Assembly: GCA_022606425.2 (NCBI GenBank)
Contig: JAHDVF020001350.1
Span: 1,550,001 to 1,614,000, forward strand
Origin: Lepidostoma basale
Taxonomy: Eukaryota; Arthropoda; Insecta; Trichoptera; Lepidostomatidae
Direction of reading: 5' to 3'
Length of the DNA stretch: 64,000 nt
Below the pieces are notes generated by a model. That model was not told the DNA's origin. It worked only from the letters and a program-made list of their open reading frames with translations, and ran no database searches. Below, piece by piece: positions 52,860 through 61,890 of the stretch. Numbering within the stretch: the stretch's first letter is position 1; each line of letters opens with the position of its first letter. The position numbers and the translations under genes are program-made.

Positions 52860-53220
52860 TTGTTTCGATCTCGATTTCTGGGATGGAATAAATTCACATC
52901 CCCATTCATCTAACCGACAATTCTTTCCCCCGGTTTTCCTCTTTAACTGCGGCCGCCCTAGCAGCCTTCGCTCTAATTTGTCTCTAAGAAGATCATCCCT
53001 TTTGAAGTGGGTGGAAATCCCCACCCCTACGCTTCCCCGCCACCCCCCGTCGTTAGAGTGTAATCCGTTACTGGACAACGAAATCGTTATCCCGTCCCGA
53101 ATTTTCCTTTTCGCCATTTCCCGGGGTTTCTCAATGCTTGTTTTCGCAAGATATCGCCTGTAAAATTTCCTTCTCCATTTATTTTTGTGCTTTTCGAGGG
53201 TTTCAGGAATATGTCTCACT
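52860..53220. other. Unique GC-balanced segment with open frames on both strands
   Basis: The minus strand is open for 121 codons (52854-53219, Lys/Arg-rich) and the plus strand for 61 codons. The CCGTTACTGGACAACG and GTTATCCCGTCCCG stretches are unlike the surrounding repeats and occur once. No domain is recognised. It may be a conserved non-coding element or an exon of an unknown gene. Confidence 0.25.
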
Positions 53221-53300
53221 TCCTAAATCAGAGAAATAATTTGTCATTATTCTCATTTCAGTCTGCCTACCTTTATTTAAAAAAGAAAAACTTTTTGTAA

Positions 53301-53333
<33 letters not shown>

Positions 53334-53383
53334 GTATCGTTCTTGAATAATGACGTAAAACTCCATATTAAAAAATGAATATG

Positions 53384-53540
53384 AATAAAATGTCTGTTTT
53401 CTATAATTTTATATTTTTTCTGTGAAAGACATGTTTTACCTGTCTAAGGCATTATCGAATTGATAATACATTAGATAGGCGAAACATGCCATTCACATAA
53501 AATATAATAAAATTTTTAGAAAACAGACGATTTCAGTCGT
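53384..53540. repeat. Foldback element, GCCTT family F
   Basis: Outer arms AATGTCTGTTTTCTA and TAGAAAACAGACGATTTCA enclose ACATGTTTTACCTGTCTAAG and AGATAGGCGAAACATGCC. The box reads TTGATAA, two changes from CTGATGA. A single detached arm lies nearby at 53688-53743. Confidence 0.7.
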
Positions 53541-53854
53541 AAAATTATTATTTTTAGTTTTGTAATATATATATTTTTTAAATGCATAATATATTAAGAC
53601 TTATCACTTGTATTATGTTCCTTACTCTGTTTTATTATGTCGCGTATATAAACAGTTACGCGTAAGATAACATCATCATATATTTTGGGAAACATGTCAC
53701 TCCCATAAAATAGAATGAAACTTCTTAAAATCAGATGTTTTCAAAAAAATATTTAATATATAAGAAAAACAAACGTAATACTCGTATATCCTGACGAACC
53801 TCTCTATGGTAAGTAAGTGAGTTAGTTAAACCATTTTTTTTGTTTGTAACTAAC

Positions 53855-54150
53855 TAACAAGCCGTTTCACCGAAGGGGTAGGCAGAGAGGATGGACCGCC
53901 AAACCGCTCTATCCTAACATAACTCTCGCGCCTCTTCTACATTCACAAACCGTGACATGCACGCTAGTCGATTTTTCCTACTTCGAACATGGTTGCCTTT
54001 CAGTATATGATGTGTCATGCCATGTCTTCATTGGCCTTTCTCGACTTATTTTTCCATTCACACTTGTACATATCTCTCTAAACCATTTTATAACCATTCT
54101 TCCCAAATCCATTAGTTCCAAATGTTCACTTTTGTTTTTAAAATTTTTGA
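53855..54150 (-). mobile_element. RTE-like LINE tail, eroded
   Basis: Terminal block CCGTTTCACCGAAGGGGTAG, traces of ACMSR, MHDTSYTE-like and GRMVIKWF-type sequence on the minus strand. Frame lost throughout. A TTAG-like tail borders it at 53850. Confidence 0.65.
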
Positions 54151-54276
54151 AAATAAATTAAGTAGATAAACCATTTATCCAAATTAACTATGGAATTCCT
54201 CAGTGTCAACGGTTCAACCTTTGATAAAAAAATCATAAAAAAATAAAATATTGAGTAACTAACTAATGAACTAACT

Positions 54277-54602
54277 AACAATCACGCCGTCTCCCCGGAG
54301 GGGTAGGCAGAAAGAATGGAACGCCACACTGTTCTATCCTGACATACTTCTCTCGCTTCCTCTACATTCATACATCTTGTCATGCATGCACGTCGATTTC
54401 TCCAACTCCTCACGTGACCGACATTTAATATTTGATACATTTGATCGTGCCATGTTTTCCTCGGCCTTCCTCTATTTCTAGCTCCGTTTACGCCGTTTAC
54501 ATATACCTTATTTACCATTCTGTCTTCACTCATTCTTTGCATGTGTCCAAACCATCCTAATGACCCTTTTAATATTTTGTTCATAACACTTTCATTCGCA
54601 CC
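54277..54602 (-). mobile_element. RTE-like LINE 3' end, open short frame
   Basis: From ANESVMNKILKGSLGWFGHM through VNGVNGARNRGRPRKTWHDQ to SILSAYPSGETA in one 117-codon minus-strand frame. Tail TTAGTTAGTTCATTAG. It is joined head-on to the terminus of the next copy at 54605. Confidence 0.78.
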
Positions 54603-54604
54603 AC

Positions 54605-55010
54605 TAACCACCAGGCAAAAAGAATGGACTGCCACACTTTTCTTTCCTCTCTATTTCTCTCGGTCCTCAACATTCATACATCGTGTCATGCGCGCACGTC
54701 GATTTCTCCGACTCTTCACGTGACCGACATTTAATATTTGATTGATTTGATCGTGCCGTGTTTTCCTCGGCTTTCCTCTATTTCTAGCTCCGTTTACGCC
54801 GTTAACATATACCTTCTTTACCATTCTGTCTTCACTTATTCTTTCCATGTGTCCAAACCATCTTAATGACCCTTTGATTATTTTGTTCATTCGCACCACA
54901 TTCACTTCTTATACTTGCATTTGACACTCTACAGATATGCCACAAATTCGTTTTAGAGATCTCATTTCTACTGCATTTCATGCTTCACTTCCATACATAA
55001 GGGTAACTTG
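54605..55010 (-). mobile_element. RTE-like LINE 3' end, tail missing
   Basis: RMNKIIKGSLRWFGHMERIS, VNGVNGARNRGKPRKTRHDQ and MTRCMNVEDREK; upstream traces of MYGSEA and VEMRSL. Its 3' tail is absent, because the 54277 copy adjoins directly within the terminal block, consistent with insertion of one into the other. Confidence 0.72.
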
Positions 55011-55433
55011 ATTAAATTCTATTTTAGAACGTCAACATATCGCTGTAAATATATTAACCAACTCAGTATTTTACCCGAGTTTGAAAGAGCTTGGTCTGTA
55101 AGAGAGAAGCTGACCAGACTTGGCACGGTTGGTCCTGTTTAATTTAATCTCTCCCAGTTTCCAGCGCAGCCCCTTCCTTTAAACACTTTCGCGTAGTTTT
55201 TTTTCATTGCTCAAGCAAAAAGTTAGGCGCACTTCTAATGCGCTTTCGCCAAAGGAAGTATCGCTGTTATGTTGTGTTTTATTCCTATAAATTGTCTGCT
55301 CCGAAGCAAACAAAAGTATTTCAGTTTTTCCAGTGAGTGCAGTGCGAATGAAAGTGTAATAAATAAAATAATGGAAGGGTTATAATATGGTTTTTACACG
55401 TGGAACGAAGGAATTAAGAAATAAATAAAAAAC

Positions 55434-55972
55434 TAACTAACTAACCATCACGCCGTCTCCCCGAAGGGGTAGGCAGAAAGAATGGACTGCCACACCTTTC
55501 TTTCCTGACATATTTCTCTCGCTTCCTCAACATTCATACATCGTGTCATGCACGCGCGTCGATTTCTCTGACTCCTCACATGGCCGACATTCAATATTTG
55601 ATTTATTTGATCGTGCCACGTTTTCCTCGGTCTTCCTCTATTTCTGGTTCCATTTACATCATTAACATATAATTTTTTTACCATTCTTTCTTCATTCATT
55701 CTTTCCATATGTCCAAACCATCTTAATGATCCTTTCATTATTTTGTTCATGACACCATCATTCGCACCGCATTCACTTCTTATATTTTCATTCGACACTC
55801 TATCATACACAGAATATCCACACATTCGTCTAAGAGATCTCATTTCTACTGCATTTATTCTACTTTCATCCTTCCTTTGCCAGTTCCATGCTTCGCTTCC
55901 ATACATAAAGGTCGGTAGAAGAACACCATTGTGCACTGCCATTCTAGCTTTTTTGGATAGGTTTTTAGATTA
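55434..55972 (-). mobile_element. RTE-like LINE 3' end, open C-terminal frame
   Basis: A 164-codon uninterrupted minus-strand frame (55942 to 55448) is nearly identical to the copy at 2483-3013, from MAVHNGVLLPTFMYGSEAWN to SAYPFGETA. The upstream end FLKNLSKKARMAV is partly present. Tail TTAGTTAGTTAG. The high similarity indicates recent activity of this subfamily. Confidence 0.82.
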
Positions 55973-55974
55973 AG

Positions 55975-56108
55975 AAATAATGGCAAATAAATTATGCATT
56001 AACGATGTAAACGGAAGAAGAATAAAATGAATACCGAAGATAAACTATAAGCATCAAATTAATTTAATATTAAATGTCGGCCACGTGAGAAGTTGGAGAA
56101 ATTTGAAA
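55975..56108 (+). mobile_element. RTE-like LINE fragment, inverted to its neighbour
   Basis: TATGCATTAACGATGTAAACGG..ATTAAATGTCGGCCACGTGAG corresponds to the KLCINDVNG..QINLILNVGHV region in + orientation, truncated where the SINE at 56113 begins. Confidence 0.6.
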
Positions 56109-56112
56109 AGTA

Positions 56113-56301
56113 GAGGTCCTTCGCGATAGAGTGGCGACAGCTTTGACTGCCTTACCTAAGTTTCAGGGCTTGATTCCCGGCGATGAAAATGTTGAAAAAA
56201 AAATCTAGTAGTTTTCACGTGACAATAAAAATGGCAATAGACTAGCTATCACATGTCATGAGAATCAATAGCTAAAAAAAGTATACACAGTAATTGGGTT
56301 C
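56113..56301 (+). mobile_element. tRNA-derived SINE, copy 4 (degenerate)
   Basis: The head is GAGGTCCTTCGCGATAGAG with a worn A box and B box (GGCTTGATTCCC). The body keeps TTCACGTGACAATAAAAATGG and CACATGTCATGAGAATCAAT. Older than the others. Confidence 0.7.
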
Positions 56302-56305
56302 GTGT

Positions 56306-56625
56306 ATTTGGGTAGTATGTTATCATTAAGATGGTTTGGACACATGGAAAGATTGAATGAAGAAAGAATGTTAAAATTTATATGTTAACGATGTAATTGG
56401 AACTAGAAATAGAGAAAGACCGAGGAAAACGTGGCACGATCAAATAAATCAAATATTAAATGTCGGCCACGTCAGGAGTAAAATAAATCGACGCGCGTGC
56501 ATGACACGATGTACGAATGTTGAGGAAGCGAGAGAAATACGTCAGGAAAGAAATGTGTGTCAGTCCATTCTTTCTGCCTACCCCTTCGGGGAGACGGTGT
56601 GATGGTAAGTTAGTGTGTTAGTCAG
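56306..56625 (+). mobile_element. RTE-like LINE 3' end
   Basis: Begins YLGSMLSLRWFGHMERLNEE with an internal join of two distant parts of the ORF, continues through RGRPRKTWHDQINQILNVGH to CCTTCGGGGAGACGGTGTGA. An internal deletion brings YLGSM next to LRWFG. Short frameshifts. Confidence 0.72.
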
Positions 56626-56830
56626 TAATTGGGTTGAAAAATAAATGTGTACGAAAAAATCGGCTTGCTGGTATGACATGATGTATAAATGTTGAATAGG
56701 GAATCGCAAGAAGCATATTTACTTTCGCAGAGAAGGTGTGATATTTATTTAGTTATTTATTTCTGAAGAAATATTTTGAAATGTTCATTTTATTATTTAT
56801 TTAAGTATTTATTTAATTTTTTTTTATCTA

Positions 56831-57058
56831 TACAACAGGTCGTTTGCACCCAATTACTGTAAAAAAAATATTTTATAGCTATTATATATTGATTCTCGTG
56901 ACATGTGTTAGGTAGCCAATCTATCGCCATTTTATTGTCACGTGAATTCTACACCAGACCAAAGACAGTGTGACAATCACACTGCCATCGCCGGGAATCG
57001 AACCCGGGACCTTCGGTATGGAAGTCAGAGCTCTTACCACTCTGTTACGAAGGTCGTC
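56831..57058 (-). mobile_element. tRNA-derived SINE, copy 5
   Basis: Almost identical to copies 1-3 in body and head. The A-box region reads CTCTGTTACGAAGG on + (one change). It lies next to the fragment of another tRNA-like element at 57285-57375. Confidence 0.85.
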
Positions 57059-57284
57059 GAAGGTCGGTCATTTAAAAGAAGACCAAGGATTTAAATCAAT
57101 TTTATTAGAATTTATTGTATAATCTCCAATGTGTGCAAACATTGCTCATTATTATGGAGACATTCGAATGATTTTACTGAAATCTCTAGACGGAAGTTCG
57201 TTTTATATAATAATTAAATAAAACGATTTTTTTTAACTACTTTCACTTTTGTCTTTATTTCGACAGCGACCGGTTTCATTATTA

Positions 57285-57375
57285 TGAAGTAAGAATCGAG
57301 TCATGTCCAGGATTGAACTCACGTGCCCTGGGTTAGGATCTAATCGCCCTGTCCCTTATACCATCACCAGGTTTA
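57285..57375 (-). repeat. Possible tRNA-like SINE head, second family
   Basis: On the minus strand CCTGGTGATGGTATAAGGGA resembles an A-box region and GAGTTCAATCCTGG a B box about 45 bp later. No tail or body is defined. It could also be a worn tRNA pseudogene. Confidence 0.35.
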
Positions 57376-57439
57376 CTACGATTATTCGTCAATTAATGAA
57401 AATAAAATAGGAAAGTATGATGTACTTAATATAATATAT

Positions 57440-57575
57440 ATTATATTTAGTTAAAATCCACTGATGTTTGTGTCTGCGGCCGGTTTCGGCAGCTCGCTGC
57501 CATCTTCTGGATATTCTTCATCTTCTCCCCAAAAGATGGCAGTGAGGTGCCAAAAACCGACCGAAGACACAAACA
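57440..57575. repeat. Foldback element, CCGG family, eroded
   Basis: Arms CACTGATGTTTGTGTCTGCGG..CGGTTTCGGCAGCTCGCTG and AGATGGCAGTGAGGTGCC.. ..GAAGACACAAACATT surround CTTCATCTTCTCCCC. The left core reads CAGAAGA..GAAACCGGCC, losing the terminal UC. Confidence 0.65.
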
Positions 57576-57584
57576 TTCTTTCTT

Positions 57585-57880
57585 TTGTCCTTTCACACGT
57601 CCGTGGTGCATAGGGCCTCAAGGAACCTTCTCCACTTGACTCTATCGCACACCTGATGTCTAACAGCATCCCAAGTGAGGCCTGCTGCCTTAACCTCGTC
57701 CTGCGGGGCTCTTATCCAGGTGGCTCTCTAGGTCTCCCTCGCTTCCTATTTCCCCCCATAGGGGACCAGTCTAGTGCGCCCTGAGCGATGCACGCTGTGT
57801 TCCGTTTTAGAGTGCAACCGATCCACTGCCATTTGTGTCTAGCGACTTGTTCTCTATTTATGTTACCCTATCAATATTTA
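57585..57880 (-). mobile_element. LINE 3'-end fragment (related to 10262 lineage)
   Basis: Minus-strand traces RKWQWIGCTLKRNTACIAQG and LVPYGGK-like precede TWIRAPQDEVKAAGLTWDAV and RWRRFLEALCTTDV. RW...VAL C is the LINE C-terminus. The last ~40 bp (AGCGACTTGTTCTCT) link it to 58385-58400. Confidence 0.6.
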
Positions 57881-57889
57881 ATTTTAAAA

Positions 57890-58375
57890 AGGCACTACGA
57901 ACTCCCTCGAACTGAAGAGGGAAGGATCACTGTCAACACATTTTTTTCAAACTGATTCGGGGCTCTATTGAGAATCCCTATGTTCTGGATAAATAGGTCT
58001 TTTTGTTCCTGATAATTATCTGCGACAGCGCCGACGTCAATTGTTTTTTGCTTCGTCACGCAGAACCAACCTGCCTTTGGTGATGCCAGTAGGAAGAGCA
58101 ATTCGGACGCTGAATCTAATCATCTCGGATTTGGACATTTTCAGTGTCAGTGAGGCAGTATTCATAAAACAACATATTAGAAATTCTGGAAAGAGAACTG
58201 CCTCACTGACGTCGACATATTTGGATTCCTTCTGATATGTTTGATTTTTTGGTCTCATGTTGTTTTATCATATCTTTGTAACACCGTTTTGTGTCCAAAT
58301 GAGTCGCTTAAATGTTTTTCATTTGTTATGTCTCATTTGTGTATCATGTATAAATAAATAAATAACTTAATAAAT
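57890..58375 (+). mobile_element. Jockey/R1-like LINE 3' end
   Basis: LFVPDNYLRQRRRQLFFASS-like, then TNLPLVMPVGRAIRTLNLI (open 58041-58235), a 3' UTR with CAAATGAGTCGCTTAAATG and an AATAAATAAATAA tail. Sister of 26530-26905. Confidence 0.68.
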
Positions 58376-58379
58376 AAAT

Positions 58380-58505
58380 TTGCGTCCAGCGACTTGTTCT
58401 CTAATTGGCTTTTTGCCTGCTATGGTCCAGCCAACGGCCTTTGACACTGTTTGGGGCCAATAGATCTTGAATATGGAGCGAAGGCACCTGGAGTTTTCCA
58501 ATAAC
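58380..58505 (-). mobile_element. LINE ORF2 fragment (LLYGCETWK lineage)
   Basis: TGTTCTCTAATTGGCTTTTT, CTGCTATGGTCCAGCCAACG and TTTGGGGCCAATAGATCTTG match the 10320-10440 copy (NSQIVFW..MADEKPIREQ) with changes. Confidence 0.6.
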
Positions 58506-58636
58506 GGATTTTAATTATATATATTATACATAAAAAAACACATTTTTAAATTTTATTTTCATTATTTACAATGAAATTCTACCATGAAATTTCTAATAAC
58601 AAAACTTCCGATAACTTGTTATTGTCGACCGTTTAC

Positions 58637-58670
58637 GATACATTTCGTATTTCACAAGAGTGATCATCAG
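58637..58670 (-). ncRNA. Hammerhead-like motif with closed stem III (ambiguous)
   Basis: Minus strand: CTGATGA, then TCACTCTTGT, GAAA, TAC-GAAAT-GTA, TC. Read this way stem III is a real 3-bp hairpin plus the A-U pair. Stem II is then only AC/GT, or CAC/GTG if the G of GAAA is shared. A second GAAA eight bases on gives an alternative reading. Core boxes are intact. Confidence 0.3.
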
Positions 58671-58699
58671 GATATATAGTTTTTTCACAATACTGTACC

Positions 58700-59300
58700 T
58701 TTTTCATAAGGTCTCATCTCGGCTGGCTAGGTTGGGTGAAGCGGACTGCTGGGAGCAAAAGGGCGCAGTATCGAGGGGCTTGGAATAATATCATCAAGGA
58801 GGGTAAAACTCTTCAAGAATTGTACGACCATATGACGTGAGTATTGTGCCTGTTTATATACTCGTAGGCTGATTATTGTAAATGGTGGTGGAACAATTTT
58901 ATGATTTTGATAGGTTGTTTATTATTTTGTAATGGAATACTTTTCTTCTTCTTCTTTCGGTGCCGTGTCAGGTCCCTCCAACGTTGGCGATCACTACAGC
59001 AAAGGATTCTCCATCCTGCGCCATTAAGAACAGATTCTGAACTCTTGTTATTCCTGTCCACTCTCGCCATAGTGATTCCTGGTAAAAGGTGACACCAACG
59101 TGGTTTCCCGTTGCCTTCTCTGGTGGATTTTTCTGTCGGGGTTACCTTCCCTTAGCTGGCTGGATCTGATTTGGAGGCGCCAAAAACTCACCTTTCATCC
59201 CCTCGTTATCTGCTGTGATCACACGGTTTTGAGTGTGATCCCTTTGCCCGGGGTTCGCTACAGGGACGCTAACGAGTTGGACTAGTAAGTAATGTTGCCG
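58700..59300. mobile_element. Mixed LINE debris
   Basis: 58715-58850 (+): GWLGWVKRTAGSKRAQYRGL and IIKEGKTLQELYDHMT-like. 58945-59100 (-): RRQEWT-like and RVDRNNKSSESVLNGAGWRI, a DWR..R-type C-terminus. 59100-59285 holds a GC-richer tail. Different truncated LINEs abut here. Confidence 0.45.
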
Positions 59301-59471
59301 GTGGAATGCAACTGGGCGTTTTGCAGCATTTTATAGAATCACACCCTCCAGCAAGATGTGACTCGCCGCGACCCTACTGACAATACGAACCCCAATTCGG
59401 AATACTTTTGATGCAGCTAAATACATAGACTTCTTAACCGAATTACACAATTAAACCGGTTTCACAATTAA

Positions 59472-59503
59472 AACCGGTTTCGACAGATCGATGCCATCGT
59501 CAA
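59472..59503 (-). ncRNA. Hammerhead-like motif, CCGG type, single arm
   Basis: Minus strand: TTGACGA (C3 to T), T, GGCA-TCGATC-TGTC stem II with one wobble, GAAA, CCGG, TT. Very similar in layout to 6839-6870 but one core base is lost. A duplicated AAACCGGTTTC lies just left at 59454-59464. Confidence 0.3.
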
Positions 59504-59699
59504 GTGCTTAGATGCCTTCAATTTCGTAATCATATAATAATAATTGCAATATTTCTTAGTTTAAGTTTTTAAAAGGACTTAATTTATCACTTTTACAAAT
59601 ATCTCAAATAAATAAGTTTGTCAAATATAAAATAATATAAAACCATCTTTTCGAGTATAATCTTAATAGGCTTTTGTTTTGATACAATAACTTTACTAA

Positions 59700-60180
59700 G
59701 ACCTGTCATTTGACTCTGTGATTCCGGTTTTCACAACGGTCCGATTGACAGATAAGCTAGTTTACATTTTGTATATTTCAATAATAGAAAATCCGAAATC
59801 ATATTCGCATTACGAAACTCAATTTGAATAAGGCAAGGAGAATAATGAAACCCGCTCTCACTGGAGTACTAACCCACGGACAATCAGAGCGTTTACTTTC
59901 AATCCATTGACTTTATGGGTCTTTCGATTCCCGCAAACCAAATGTTTTATTTCAAAGTTTAACGAATGGACGTGACAAGAAAACAGTGTCTGGGCCTTCC
60001 GAGGACCGGAGTTTTAAGCCGAGACATTATCGGATAAGGAATAAAACGCTAGTGTATTATGAAGATTTGGGATTCGCGGAGACAATAGAAGACACAAGTA
60101 GAATTTATTCCGTGATCCGGGCGACGAAAATGAAAAGGATTTGCATTTCAATTATTTTTCCGAATATTGTATAAATGGAT
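59700..60180. other. Unique GC-balanced segment with a 62-codon open frame
   Basis: 59986-60174 (+) reads SEDRSFKPRHYRIRNKTL, VYYEDLGFAETIEDTSRIYS. It is not repeated, has balanced composition unlike its surroundings and follows TGACAAGAAAACAG, an acceptor-like end. No domain is recognised; it could be an exon of an unknown or downstream gene, or non-coding. Confidence 0.25.
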
Positions 60181-60369
60181 TCTTCTTTTCCTTAGTTGCC
60201 TTGTGATTTCTTTCATTTCGCGTATCCGAATTTAAGTAAAACTCCATTCATTTTATTAAATTTATTGAAAGTTAAGGCATTAACACTGTGGAATTCCATT
60301 GTAATCTACTTTGGGAATTAATTAAACATTGTTTAGACCACTTTTTAATAAAAAAATATTAAAATACAC

Positions 60370-60400
60370 GAAATGTTTCAGAGGATACCTCCATCTTCAG
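60370..60400 (-). ncRNA. Hammerhead-ribozyme-like motif, left arm
   Basis: Minus strand: TACAC (stem I), CTGAAGA, TG, GAGG-TAT-CCTC stem II, T, GAAA, CATT, TC, GTGTA (stem I). Stem I pairs perfectly. Stem III CATG has become CATT. Partner of 60627-60657. Confidence 0.42.
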
Positions 60401-60626
60401 GTGTAAAAAATATAACAAAAACTAAACAAAGAAAGACTAATAAAAAACGCATTTAAAATTCGATACAAAAACTCAATTAAAAATTAAGTTGGGCTATTTG
60501 TTATAAGTAGGATAAGTAGGTAAAATAAATAGCCCAACTTAATTTATAATTTTGAATTTTTGTATCGAATTTTAAATGCGTTTTTTTTAGTCTTTCTTTG
60601 TTTAGTTTTTGTTATATTTTTTACAC

Positions 60627-60657
60627 CTGAAGATGAAGGTATCCTCTGAAACATGTC
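60627..60657 (+). ncRNA. Hammerhead-ribozyme-like motif, right arm, paired stem I
   Basis: Plus strand: TACAC pairs with GTGTA directly next to CTGAAGA and the terminal UC, forming a perfect 5-bp stem I. Stem II is weakened (AGG-TAT-CCT with flanking mismatch; the left arm keeps GAGG/CCTC). GAAA, CATG and UC are intact. With 6839-6870 this is the strongest structural support for a true hammerhead. Confidence 0.48.
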
Positions 60658-60927
60658 GTGTATTTTAATATTACTTTATTAAAAAAGTGGTCTAAACAAT
60701 GTTTAATTAATTACCAAAGTAGATTCATTTTATTAATGTCCTTCTATCGTTAATCTTTATATCTGTATTCTTATATAGCTTACATTCTTAACTCATCTAA
60801 GGCTGAATTAAGTAATATGTCTGTATTTTTTTTTTAAATTTATTCCGCGTAAAAAAAACAAAAAAAAAAAAATTTGAAAACATTATACGAGTATTTTCAC
60901 AACACTTTCCTGGGCTTACTGCCGAAT

Positions 60928-61094
60928 AAAAAAGGTCTGTTTTATAGAAGTTTTATTATATTTTATGTGAATGACATGATTCGTCTGTCTGAGGCATCAT
61001 AAAATGTCCACTGTATAATTGATAATGCCTTAGACAGGCGAAGCATTATATTCACCAAAAAAAACAATAAAACTTTTAGAAAACCTTTTCATTC
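60928..61094. repeat. Foldback element, GCCTT family F
   Basis: Outer arms GGTCTGTTTTATAGAAGTTT and AACTTTTAGAAAACCTTTTC enclose ACATGATTCGTCTGTCTGAG and ATTGATAATGCCTTAGACAG-GCGAAGCATTA. The TTGATAA box again replaces CTGATGA. Confidence 0.68.
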
Positions 61095-61268
61095 GTATCA
61101 TTGCGTATTTTAGGAGTGTAAGTGTATACATTAATGACACATCGATGTCTTTTGGTGCTCTTCTTATTCTAGAAGAAGGGCGTCTGTGTTTTGTGTATAT
61201 ACAATGTTTTTAAATAGTTATTCGAACGTGAATCCATAACACAAAGGGATAGCGAAATTCATTTAACT

Positions 61269-61560
61269 AACTAACCATCACGCCATTTCCCCGGAGGGGT
61301 AGTCAGAGATGATAGACCGTTACAATATTCTATCCTGACACACAACTCTCACGCCTCTTCTACATTTCTACAACGTGGCGCTCACGTTCGTCGATTGTTC
61401 CGACTTCGAGCATGGCCGCCTTTTATGGTAATAATTGATAAGTTTGGTTATATCATGATTTCCTTGGCCTTTTCAGACTTTTTTTCCATTCATACTGCTT
61501 GTTTGTATATTTTAACCATTCTTCAATATGTCCAAACCTTAACTTATTAACTTATCCCAT
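61269..61560 (-). mobile_element. RTE-like LINE 3' end, eroded
   Basis: CATCACGCCATTTCCCCGGA terminus, then traces of REICQ, CRNVEEA, RRTNVSAT and HEIMI on the minus strand. Most like the 46722 subfamily. Frame lost. Confidence 0.68.
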
Positions 61561-61564
61561 CCCG

Positions 61565-61890
61565 TATCTTAACCCCATCGCCATATGAGTCTCCATCCAT
61601 GGCCACCGGCCCACACCCATGGCCTCCACCCGAGGCCACTCCCTGTCACCGTCCCTCGGTCTCTACCCAAGACCTCGGCGCCTATTTAAGGCCATCCCCG
61701 ACCCCTCCACACTTCCTCCCTACCCGGGTAGTCAGGTCCAAATGTCGGACACAACCCACTACATCCTCCAAGTAACCCTCCCCTCATCATCCAATAATAT
61801 CCAACTTCATCTCCATGAAAGAAATTTCCCACAAGTGGGAGAGCAATAGCCTTCGGGAGTACTCTCGAAAAGACATTTTCCAAGAGAAAT
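61565..61890 (+). repeat. GC-richer block with TATA-like box, possible LTR fragment
   Basis: CCATGGCC..CACCCATGGCCTCC repeats, then TATTTAAGG at 61682-61690 followed by GCCATCCCCGACCCCTCC, and a later AGTACTCTCGAAAAGAC. This looks like a promoter-bearing retroelement end, but no partner LTR, primer site or coding region is in the window. Confidence 0.25.

Larger units (their letters stand above)
60307..60727. repeat. Foldback element, CATG/TACAC family, ~420 bp
   Basis: Arms from AATCTACTTTGGG..TTAATTAAACATTGTTTAGAC to GTCTAAACAATGTTTAATTA..CCAAAGTAGATT. Internal arm parts AACTAAACAAAGAAAGACTA and ATTTAAAATTCGATACAAAA meet at GGCTATTTGTTATAAG. Arm identity is high. Each arm has an outward-pointing hammerhead-like motif. 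Confidence 0.85.

Noticed and set aside
61619..61849. 76-codon Pro/Ser/His-rich frame as a gene
   Set aside because: Low-complexity reading of a GC-rich repeat-like block with CCATGGCC repetition; no supporting context.
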